A DNA stretch of 10,001 nucleotides from DASQDN01 sp035630195 (GTDB taxonomy: Bacteria; Acidobacteriota; Terriglobia; Bryobacterales; Bryobacteraceae): contig DASQLD010000448.1 in NCBI GenBank assembly GCA_035630195.1, positions 1 through 10,001 on the forward strand, written 5' to 3'. Positions 1 to 7,100 of this stretch are shown piece by piece. Below the pieces are notes generated by a model. That model was not told the origin of the DNA. It saw only the letters and a program-made list of their open reading frames with translations, and did not search any database. Position 1 is the stretch's first letter. Each line of letters opens with the position of its first letter. A program made the translations under genes and the position numbers.

Positions 1-127
1 AAGCGTCTTCGATAATAGCTCAGGGATTCAACCAGAAGCAGGCCAGAGGTCCGCTCTACTGATTCTCATCGACACTTCTGACGCGTTCTTCCACTTTAAT
101 GTCGTACACCCGGTTCTGAACACGCCG
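1..127. other. Non-coding flank at left edge
   Basis: I see no supportable gene here. On the minus strand, the frame of the adjacent FG-GAP gene stays open for 23 codons past its TAG before a second TAG at 56-58. The FG-GAP protein already ends where its family normally ends, so this is probably the 3' untranslated part of the operon. I see no clear hairpin followed by a T-run, so the transcript may continue beyond the window. Confidence 0.5.
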
Positions 128-1804
128 CTATCCAACCACACGCTTCCCTTGGCCTTCGGTCACCGTGTTGTAGCGATCGATCTTCAGATCTGTAAAACGT
201 TCAGTCAGGCCGCTCGGCGAAGGCCATCTTATCTCGACATAATCAACCCCGGGAGCGCTTCCGAGACCGATCACTTCGCGCGGGTCATGACTCGACAGAT
301 AACTTCCGCCATGCGTCTTCAGTCGCCCACGTCGGACCCCTTTCACCGACCATACGATCTTCGCGCCGATTGCGTCGCGATTGGATTTGAGGCCCTGCAG
401 TCGCAGTCCAATCCAGTGATTGGTCTCTCCTGCCAGATTCTTCAACAGGGTAGGCGCAGCTCCGTTGTTCGCGAGCAGGACGTCGAGTTTGCCATCGTTA
501 TTGAAATCGCCGACAGCCAGACCTCTCGCGGAAAACGACTTCAAAAACACAGGACCGGCCTCCGAACTGACGTTTCTAAATTTGCTGCCGTCGTTATGGA
601 AGAGCAGCAATGGCTCTTTGTACTTCACCCGCTGCGAATAGCTCTCGATCATGTCATCGGGATGCCCGTTGGCCAATAGCAGATCCAGCCGGCCGTCATT
701 GTCGTAGTCAAAGAACTTCAATCCCCAGCCGCTCAAGAGTCGCGTAGCTTCTGCGATGCCGTTGATGCGCGCGACATCGGTGTACGTCTCGTTCCTGTTA
801 TTCCTGTACAGCGAGAACATCTCCTGGTCGACATTGGCGACGAAAAGATCCTCCCATCCATCCCCGTCAAAGTCGGCGGAATCGACGCCCATCCCTGACC
901 GCGCCTGTCCGTTCTCGCTGAATCCGACCTCAGCCGACAGCGCAATCTCTTCCCACTTGTTCGGACCGCGATTGACGAAAAGGTAGTTCTGAACCGTATC
1001 GTTCGCTACTAACAAGTCCGGCCGCCCGTCGTTGTTGACGTCAGTCGTCACTACGCCCAAGCCCTTACCCAAAGCTTTCGCGATATCGGTTCCCTTACTC
1101 ACCTCGGTGAACGTGCCGTCTCCGTTGTTGTGGAAAAGAAAGTTGGGCGTCGGTTTGAAGACACGCGGGATGCAGTAATAGTTGCGGCCCAGCTTATTGT
1201 CCCCGCACGTGATACTGTCTTTCCCATACTCGACAAAGCTGCAAAGGAAGAGGTCTAGCCTGCCATCGCCGTCGTAGTCGAACCAGACTCCGCTCGTTGT
1301 CCAACCAGGTACATCGAGCTTCGCCTTTTGAGTCACATCCGTGAAGGTTCCATCCCCGTTGTTGCGATAAAGCACGGGCCTGCCATAAGCCGTGATAAGG
1401 ATGTCGGGAAATCCATCGTTATCGTAGTCCGCGACCACCACTCCCATCGCAAACAGCTCCGCCGTCAGACCGGCCTTCGCTGTGACGTCGGTGAAGCTCC
1501 CATCACGATTGTTCTTGTAGAGAGCATGCCGCAATGGCTTCTTCGGTTGATAGAACTCCGACGGACCGCTGTTGACGAGCAGGATATCCATCCAACCGTC
1601 GTTGTCGTAGTCCAAAAACGCGCATCCCGGTCCCAATGTTTCCGGCAGATGACGCCGATCGGACATTGCGTTCTCATGTGTCCACGTGATATTCGAGGTA
1701 GCGGAAGGGACCTCTTCGAACAATGGACTCTGCGACGCAGCCAGCAATCGCGCGGCCCCGGCAACTCCGGCCATTCGGATTAAATCGCGTCTCGAAACCT
1801 TCAT
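128..1804 (-). CDS. Tat-exported FG-GAP/VCBS repeat protein with C-terminal ASPIC/UnbV domain (CRTAC1-like)
   Basis: The 558-aa product begins with a twin-arginine signal (SRRDLIR at residues 4-10, then an Ala/Gly-rich stretch to about residue 24), so export in folded form is likely. The body has seven FG-GAP-type repeats, each with a DxDxDG-like calcium-binding loop: residues 65-73, 126-134, 176-184, 255-263, 311-319, 366-374 and 433-441. This is consistent with a seven-bladed beta-propeller. Residues about 462-552 match the ASPIC/UnbV domain, with landmarks NHWIGLRLQG, KSNRDAIGA, HGGSYLSSHDPR, GLG and VEIRWPSPSG. Cys200 and Cys211 sit in the insertion typical of this family and may form a disulfide. 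The frame is open upstream to 1978, but that extension lies over the cytochrome gene. The ATG at 1804 gives the Tat signal and lies one base after the cytochrome stop, so I chose it. No Shine-Dalgarno is visible, which suggests translational coupling. Family members are predicted envelope binding or scaffold proteins; the ligand is unknown. Confidence 0.93.
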   Translation of the reverse strand: MKVSRRDLIRMAGVAGAARLLAASQSPLFEEVPSATSNITWTHENAMSDRRHLPETLGPGCAFLDYDNDGWMDILLVNSGPSEFYQPKKPLRHALYKNNRDGSFTDVTAKAGLTAELFAMGVVVADYDNDGFPDILITAYGRPVLYRNNGDGTFTDVTQKAKLDVPGWTTSGVWFDYDGDGRLDLFLCSFVEYGKDSITCGDNKLGRNYYCIPRVFKPTPNFLFHNNGDGTFTEVSKGTDIAKALGKGLGVVTTDVNNDGRPDLLVANDTVQNYLFVNRGPNKWEEIALSAEVGFSENGQARSGMGVDSADFDGDGWEDLFVANVDQEMFSLYRNNRNETYTDVARINGIAEATRLLSGWGLKFFDYDNDGRLDLLLANGHPDDMIESYSQRVKYKEPLLLFHNDGSKFRNVSSEAGPVFLKSFSARGLAVGDFNNDGKLDVLLANNGAAPTLLKNLAGETNHWIGLRLQGLKSNRDAIGAKIVWSVKGVRRGRLKTHGGSYLSSHDPREVIGLGSAPGVDYVEIRWPSPSGLTERFTDLKIDRYNTVTEGQGKRVVG

Positions 1805-1805
1805 C

Positions 1806-2843
1806 TCAGTTCGGATACGGTTCGCCTTGCCGCACGGTACGGATCTGATGATCTGCAAATTGAAAGTGCGCGCCCTCCAACTCGACTCTCGGCATGTGAC
1901 ACGTAACGCAGTTGGCCTTTGCGGTATGACATGTTTTCCTGCCCTTCTGGGAATGGCATGCAAGACATTTCGAATCATAGGCCGCCGGAGACGTGCTCAC
2001 TTGTTTGTGAGGATCGTGACAAGCTGTGCACGCGATCCGGCGATCTTCGGCATCGAAGCATTTGCTGTTCGTGATTCGATAAGGTTGAAATCGCACATTC
2101 AGTGGTCCGCGCAGATTCATTTGAATCACCTGACCCCACGTTCTATGACACGTGCCGCAAAGGTCGTTCATCTCTTCGGCGGAGAGCGTCTGAAGCTTCC
2201 TCAATGATCCCTGCGTCCTATTTCCGTCCCTGCGCGCTGCTACATGCTCGGCTGCCGCTCCGTGGCAGCTCTCACAGGAAACGCCCGGTATCATTGATTC
2301 CCATGCAATTTCATTCCCGCGAACTCCCCCGGTCGAATGGCATCCAAAGCAATCCCGCACATCGGCCTTGTCCATACGCCGCCCGACTGCTTCGATCAGA
2401 GAGGCAGGTTTTGCAAGCTGGGCCCCCATAGTTAAGCCGAGGCCTTTCAACGCATTGTAGTAGCTCACGCGACTTTCGTACATCGCGCCCTGATGCCCGA
2501 ATACGTAGGTCTGCCCTGCAGTACCGAGCCCGAACGCCCAGAGAATTCGCGCTTGTACCGTATCTCTCCCGTCCGTGACCCTGAGCTTCGAGCCTTCGCT
2601 ATCTCGCTCGATCGTCGTCCGGTAGGCGCCTTCGACAAATGTAAGCGAGGCGTTTTCTCGAAGAATACTCGCCTGTTCGGCCCGCTGGAGAGCCTTAGCC
2701 ATACTGTTCGAGGAGCGATGGTTGGACTGATTGGGATGACAGGATACGCACGCCGCCGCGCCTGCGAAGTGGGCGTTCTCAGCGGCGATGACACGCGCAC
2801 CAATGATACTGGTAAGCGCAAAGACCAGACCGGCCAATTTCAC
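1806..2843 (-). CDS. Exported heptaheme c-type cytochrome (cytochrome c554-like / doubled-CXXCH type)
   Basis: The 345-aa product has a Sec-type signal peptide (residues 1-21, possible cleavage after VIAA) and seven CXXCH heme-attachment motifs at residues 32-36, 165-169, 190-194, 229-233, 272-276, 293-297 and 312-316. Heme is attached covalently in the periplasm, so an extracytoplasmic electron-transfer role follows. A heme-free stretch of about 128 residues separates hemes 1 and 2 and contains FGHQGAMYESRVSYYNALKG, a segment type seen in multiheme cytochromes of Acidobacteriota and Planctomycetota. The C-terminus (CVTCHMP, then His326 and DHQI with His332) resembles the end of cytochrome c554-type domains, where these His residues can be distal heme ligands. 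One extra TCH at 304-306 lacks the first Cys and is not counted. The start is GTG, overlapping the upstream TPR stop by four bases (GTGA). Electron donor and acceptor cannot be deduced; an enzymatic role, for example on nitrogen or sulfur compounds, is possible but unsupported. Confidence 0.93.
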   Translation of the reverse strand: MKLAGLVFALTSIIGARVIAAENAHFAGAAACVSCHPNQSNHRSSNSMAKALQRAEQASILRENASLTFVEGAYRTTIERDSEGSKLRVTDGRDTVQARILWAFGLGTAGQTYVFGHQGAMYESRVSYYNALKGLGLTMGAQLAKPASLIEAVGRRMDKADVRDCFGCHSTGGVRGNEIAWESMIPGVSCESCHGAAAEHVAARRDGNRTQGSLRKLQTLSAEEMNDLCGTCHRTWGQVIQMNLRGPLNVRFQPYRITNSKCFDAEDRRIACTACHDPHKQVSTSPAAYDSKCLACHSQKGRKTCHTAKANCVTCHMPRVELEGAHFQFADHQIRTVRQGEPYPN

Positions 2844-3964
2844 TGAAGCGATTTTACACCCGGCTGTTGCGCCTGTATCTCATCGTTCAGTTTTTGCACG
2901 ATCGCTCTCTCGCGATCTCCATCTGCCTTTCGCTTCAACCGGTAGTAGACAGTCGCCAAGGTTACGTGGGCTTCGACGAATTTCGGTTCTGCGGTCGTCA
3001 GAGCTTCAAGCTCCTTGCGCGCTTTTTCAACTTCTCCTGTAGCCAGATCGATCGTCGCGAGCTGGTAGCGGACTGCCGGGTGACCTGGGCGCAGTCGAAG
3101 CGCTTTCTCGAAGTACTTACGAGCTTCGTCATACGAGTGTTCCTGCCGCAGAAGAGCACCTACGTTCAAATTAGAGTCGAAGTCGTTCGGGTTCGATTGC
3201 AATTCCTTTCGGAATGAGGTCATCGCGTTTGTCGAGTCGCCTGTTTGCAGAAGAGCAAGCCCATGATACGCATTCACGCTCGGAAGTAACGGATTCAACT
3301 CCGCCGCTTTGGCGACGTCCGTTAAAGCTCCAGCGAAGTCATGCGCCATCATTTTCGTTGTCCCGAGTAAGAGGAGAGCCTCGGCCGATTCCCCTTTGCT
3401 CAGGATCCTATTCACAATTTCCTGGCCACGAGTTACTTGATTGGCGCGGATGAGAGCCGTTCCGAGTAAGTAAGCTAATGCCATGTCTTTCTCGTCTGCT
3501 TTCAGGAATGGGTCCAGCAGATCGATTACGCGCTGATTCTCTCCGGCGCGCAAATAGCAGTCTCCCAGCAGTAGCGCAATCTGTTTGTTGTTAGGAGCGA
3601 GGCTATGAACGGCTGCGAACTCGCGTGTCGCCTCGTCAAATCTTCCTGCTTTATAGAGAGCCAGCCCGTAATTGAACCGCACCCCCGGATTATTGGGTAC
3701 TTTCTCGAGAGCGATTTTGTACTCCGCAATCGCTTCGTCATAGCGTCCCAAGCGCGCGAGTACCGCCCCTAAGTTGGAGCGAGCTTCAATACTCCCGGGC
3801 ATTTTATCCAGATACGACTGATATTCCCGTCGCGCGCCTTCGAGATCGTTCGATCGATGTAGCTCCACGGCACGCTGAAGCTCACGATCCATTCCCGGAG
3901 TCCTCTGTTGGCCGCTTAGACCCCAAGAAACTGAGAGAACGAGAATAAGTCGCAAGAGTAACAT
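2840..3964 (-). CDS. Exported tetratricopeptide-repeat protein, first gene of the cytochrome operon
   Basis: The 374-aa product starts with a hydrophobic Sec-like segment (MLLLRLILVLSVSWGLSG, residues 1-18). About ten TPR units follow, from roughly residue 25 to 355. Typical pairs of helices are visible, such as EARSNLGAVLARLGRYDEAI near 60-79, VRFNYGLALYKAGRFDEA near 95-112 and YDEARKYFEKALRLRPGHP near 278-296. TPR arrays bind partner proteins, so a scaffold or assembly role for the downstream cytochrome and FG-GAP protein is reasonable but inferred. The open frame extends upstream to 4252, but that would cross the divergent promoter region and the receptor start. The ATG at 3964 directly yields a signal peptide, so I chose it. 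I see no good Shine-Dalgarno. The stop codon overlaps the GTG of the cytochrome gene, indicating co-transcription and probable coupled translation. Confidence 0.9.
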   Translation of the reverse strand: MLLLRLILVLSVSWGLSGQQRTPGMDRELQRAVELHRSNDLEGARREYQSYLDKMPGSIEARSNLGAVLARLGRYDEAIAEYKIALEKVPNNPGVRFNYGLALYKAGRFDEATREFAAVHSLAPNNKQIALLLGDCYLRAGENQRVIDLLDPFLKADEKDMALAYLLGTALIRANQVTRGQEIVNRILSKGESAEALLLLGTTKMMAHDFAGALTDVAKAAELNPLLPSVNAYHGLALLQTGDSTNAMTSFRKELQSNPNDFDSNLNVGALLRQEHSYDEARKYFEKALRLRPGHPAVRYQLATIDLATGEVEKARKELEALTTAEPKFVEAHVTLATVYYRLKRKADGDRERAIVQKLNDEIQAQQPGVKSLQ

Positions 3965-4019
3965 GTTAGAAATTGCTGTGAAACCGTTACAGCCCGTGAA
4001 TGCAGCGCCGGATAAACCG

Positions 4020-4027
4020 CTTATAAT
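4020..4027. promoter_or_regulatory. Near-symmetric -10-like element, possible bidirectional promoter
   Basis: The octamer CTTATAAT reads as TATAAT on the plus strand (4022-4027), a full sigma-70 -10 match, and as TATAAG on the minus strand (4025-4020), a five-of-six match. The minus reading would start transcription about 50 bases before the TPR gene. The plus reading would give a receptor leader of about 150 bases. No good -35 hexamer is found at 16-18 bases in either direction, so this rests on the -10 alone. Confidence 0.28.
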
Positions 4028-4082
4028 CAGTAGTTTCAATAAGGTTTCAGAAATATTTATCCCTGTCTTGCCTAGGTTATCA

Positions 4083-4111
4083 TTGAACTCCCGTCCTAGT
4101 ACTAATACAGT
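4083..4111 (+). promoter_or_regulatory. Candidate sigma-70-type promoter for the TonB receptor gene
   Basis: TTGAAC (4083-4088) and TACAGT (4106-4111) are separated by 17 bases and each match four of six consensus positions. Transcription would begin near 4118, leaving a leader of about 65 bases before the ATG at 4184. The palindrome TAGTACTA (4097-4104) lies in the spacer, where a repressor could bind. The matches are modest and the element competes with the -10-like box at 4022. Confidence 0.3.
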
Positions 4112-4127
4112 AGATACCAGCGAAATT

Positions 4128-4171
4128 CGGACTCGCGAACGCATTGTACCTAAATTGCGTGAGAGTCTCCG
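4128..4171 (+). promoter_or_regulatory. Possible leader hairpin upstream of the receptor RBS
   Basis: In the receptor leader, ACGCA (4139-4143) can pair with TGCGT (4156-4160) around a 12-base loop. Outside it, ACTC (4131-4134) pairs with GAGT (4163-4166) across a small internal loop, with GG/CC pairing just beyond. The structure ends at the start of the poly-G tract and so could affect ribosome access. Folding was done by eye with no energy calculation. Confidence 0.25.
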
Positions 4172-4179
4172 GGGGGGGG
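4171..4179 (+). repeat. Nine-G homopolymer at the receptor ribosome-binding position
   Basis: Nine consecutive G residues, followed by AACC and the ATG at 4184, occupy the position where a Shine-Dalgarno is expected. A G-run can pair with the CCUCC of 16S rRNA using one G-U pair, in several registers, so the tract probably serves as the ribosome-binding site. Runs of this length are prone to slipped-strand length changes, which here would alter spacing without shifting the reading frame. Confidence 0.6.
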
Positions 4180-4183
4180 AACC

Positions 4184-7100
4184 ATGTGGAATCTTCCGAT
4201 GCGCATAGCCGCCGTCGTTTTGACGGCCTGCCTTCAATTTGGATTCGGTCAATCCATAACGGGAACGCTGACTGGGGTGATTTCCGATCCCTCTGGCGCT
4301 TCGGTCCCGGATGCCAAAATCACTTTGAAAAATGAAGGTTCGGGTGACGTCCGACGCTCCGTTTCCAATGCGGAAGGCTTCTTCACTTTTGCTGCCGTGC
4401 CGGCAGGTTCATACGAACTCTCCGTGGAGGCTGCTGGCTTTGTAATCTACCAAGTTTCAGCCTTAGCCTTGCAAGGAGCCGAACGACGCAACATCGACAT
4501 CACTATGAAAGTGGGATCGACGGCAGAAACCGTCTCGGTGTCTGCCATTGCGGATATCCTGACACCAGTCGACTCAGGCGAAAAGTCCGCTACGCTCACG
4601 ACCAAGCAGTTGCAGGACTTCTCCGTCGTAGGCCGCAGCGCCGCCGAATTCATAAAGATCATGCCCGGCTTTGCAGTCGCGGGTACCGGGACCGAGAACC
4701 GCTCTAATTTCTCCGGAGAGAATATCGGTATTAACGGAAACGGCGACGGCGGCAGCCAGAGCGCATTGAATGGCGCATATAACGTAAATGGACTTCCCAC
4801 CGCATCGCTGGATATTACCGCGGACGGCGCGCATGTCTCCGACCCCGGCTGTAACTGTGCAACACCGGTCAATCCCAACACGGACATGATTCAGGAGTTC
4901 AAAGTCCTGACGTCGAACTTCTCCGCCGAGAATCAGAAAGGCCCTGCGGTCATTCAAAGCATCGCCAAGTCCGGAACACGCGACTTCCATGGCACCGGCT
5001 ATCTCTACGCTCGTCATCACGCACTCAACTCCAACGACTGGCTGAACAATCGCTCTGGCGCCCCCAAGCCGGAAAACAAATATTTCTTCCCTGGGGGCAA
5101 CATCGGTGGACCTGTCCTCATCCCCGGCACAGGGTTCAACAAGAATCGCGACAAGCTATTCTTCTTCACCGGATACGAACATTACTTCCAGACTCTGGAC
5201 ACCGGCCTTCTTCGCGCAACAGTTCCTACCGAGGCCATGCGAGCCGGCAACTTCAGCGATACCGAATTGAGGAAGGTTGAAGGACTCGTGAATGGCCGAT
5301 ACGTCACGCAATCCGGAAATCCGGCTTCTCGCTTGAAAGCTGACCAGTTTCCCACAGGAATAATCCCACCAAGTCAGATCGATCCAACCGGCCGCGCGCT
5401 TATCAACCTTTATCCGGCGCCAAACGCGGATCCGAACGCCAGCGGTGGCTTTAACTATCTACGCCAGATTGTTTTCAATCAAGGTAGTTTGCAGTGGATG
5501 AGCCGCGTCGATTACAGCATCAGTGACAACACGAAGCTTTTCGTTCGTTACAACATGCAGCGCGAGACGCAGAAGTTCCCCGTTGGACTATGGTGGCGGA
5601 ACGCCAACCAGGTGCCCTACCCAACGCCCATTCTGGGAAAGAACAAGTCAGACTCGGTGACGACGAGTTTGACCCATGTGTTCAGCCCGACGATGACGAA
5701 CGAGTTCATCTTCGGCTACACATACATCGCATTTCCGAATGTGTTTGAAGATCCTTCTGCTGTGGACCGGAACGCTCTCGGGGCTACGTTCCAGGGCGTC
5801 TTCGACAATAATGTCGCGCAGATCCCCTCGTTCTCCTCAAACGGAGAGATGGCTGGGATCGTAAACCCTGGCGGTTTCGAAGTCGGCGGTGGCCGGGGCC
5901 TATTTGCGGATAAGCATCTGCCGAGCCTCCAAAACAATCTGACGAAAGTCTGGGGGACGCACACCATCAAGGCTGGAGGCTACTGGGAGTACATCATCAA
6001 CAACCAGCCTGCAAACGGATTCACAAACGGGCAACTCGGCTTCGACGTTGGAAACGCGCGCTCGTCTGGCAGTCCGTACGCGGACCTGTTGCTCGGCCGC
6101 ATCAACAATTATCAGGAGCAGAGTTTCAATCGACTGAACAATATCGGTTATCACACATTCGAATTCTTCGTTCAGGACGCCTGGAAAATCACTCGGCGCT
6201 TGTCACTCGATCTCGGTCTTCGGGCCTCGCATTTTCAACCTTGGAAAGATCGGGAAGGGTATGGTTTTGCTGTGTTCGATTACAGCAAATATGTCCCAGG
6301 CTCTGCGCCTGCGGACTATTCGGGTTTTTCCTGGCACTCACGTGATCCGAACGTGCCGCTCGGTGGATTTCCTACGCGCAGCCTGTATTGGGCGCCTCGA
6401 TTTGGGCTTGCCTTCGATGTCTTTGGTACCACCAACACCGTGCTGCGTGGTGGCTGGGGCCGGTTCTATTTCCATACGCCGCAATTCACTGCCGGCCTCG
6501 ATGCTTCCGCGGGTGTGCAGAGTGCGACTATCAACGGCGTGAATACCTTCGCCGAACTCGCCGCCTTGAACGTTCAGGGTGTACCAGTTGGTGTCCAGGC
6601 CGTCGATCAGACTAGCGATCGGACTCCTTATTCTGACAGCTACAGCTTCACGATCTCGCAACGAACGCCTTACCGCGGGCTGCTTGAAGCCAGTTACGTC
6701 GGGAATCAATCGAAGAACCTTCTGAACAATGGCTATGCGGGCAGCGCGATCAATGCTGTTCCCGCCGGCTCGTTGTTTCAGCCCGGGCTCGATCCGAACA
6801 ACGCGAACATCGATCAATTCCGGCCGCTGCAAGGCTTTCAGGACGTCAATATCATCACGCACGGACTGTACCAAAACTACAACTCTCTCCAGCTCTCTTG
6901 GACCCGGACATCAGGGCGCTACAACATGATGTTCAACTACACGTACGGTAAGTCACTGGGAATTGTTGGCAACTACGACGTCTTCAATCTTGACAATAAC
7001 TATGGCGTGCTGCCGTTTGATCGCAGGCATATTTTCAATGCCGCTTATTCGATCGAGATGGGAAGTCCCATTAAGAACAACGCGGTCTTAGGTGGATTGA

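Larger units (their letters stand above)
3965..4183. promoter_or_regulatory. Divergent intergenic control region between cytochrome operon and TonB receptor
   Basis: These 219 bases separate two divergently transcribed units and are visibly more AT-rich than the flanking genes. They contain a near-symmetric -10-like element (4020-4027), a second plus-strand promoter candidate (4083-4111) and palindromes AAATATTT (4051-4058), CCTAGG (4071-4076) and TAGTACTA (4097-4104). GTTTCA-type half-sites lie at 4033-4038 and 4044-4049, with an inverted copy at 3979-3984. A potential leader hairpin and a poly-G tract lie next to the receptor start. No operator of a named regulator is recognised. Confidence 0.7.

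Noticed and set aside
56..127. Read-through of the FG-GAP TAG into 23 further open codons
   Set aside because: The ASPIC/UnbV domain is complete before the TAG, and I see no frameshift or recoding signal.
149..679. Open frames on the plus strand opposite the FG-GAP gene and similar long frames elsewhere
   Set aside because: They lack recognisable domains and lie antisense to genes with strong family signatures, so they are shadows of the real coding frames.
1805..1978. 58-residue upstream extension of the FG-GAP protein
   Set aside because: It lies wholly over the cytochrome gene, is rich in Arg without domain features, and would hide the Tat signal. The ATG at 1804 fits much better.
2711..2730. 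Eighth heme site from the extra Cys-His pairs in the cytochrome
   Set aside because: Only seven complete CXXCH motifs exist. The TCH at residues 304-306 lacks the first Cys, and no CX3CH or CX4CH variant fits nearby.
4217..4234. Lipobox-like LTAC (residues 13-16) in the receptor signal peptide
   Set aside because: The hydrophobic stretch continues past the Cys, and TonB receptors of this type normally use signal peptidase I; a lipoprotein call is not supported.
3965..4252. 96-residue upstream extension of the operon TPR protein
   Set aside because: It would cross the divergent promoter region and the receptor start. The ATG at 3964 begins directly with a signal peptide.
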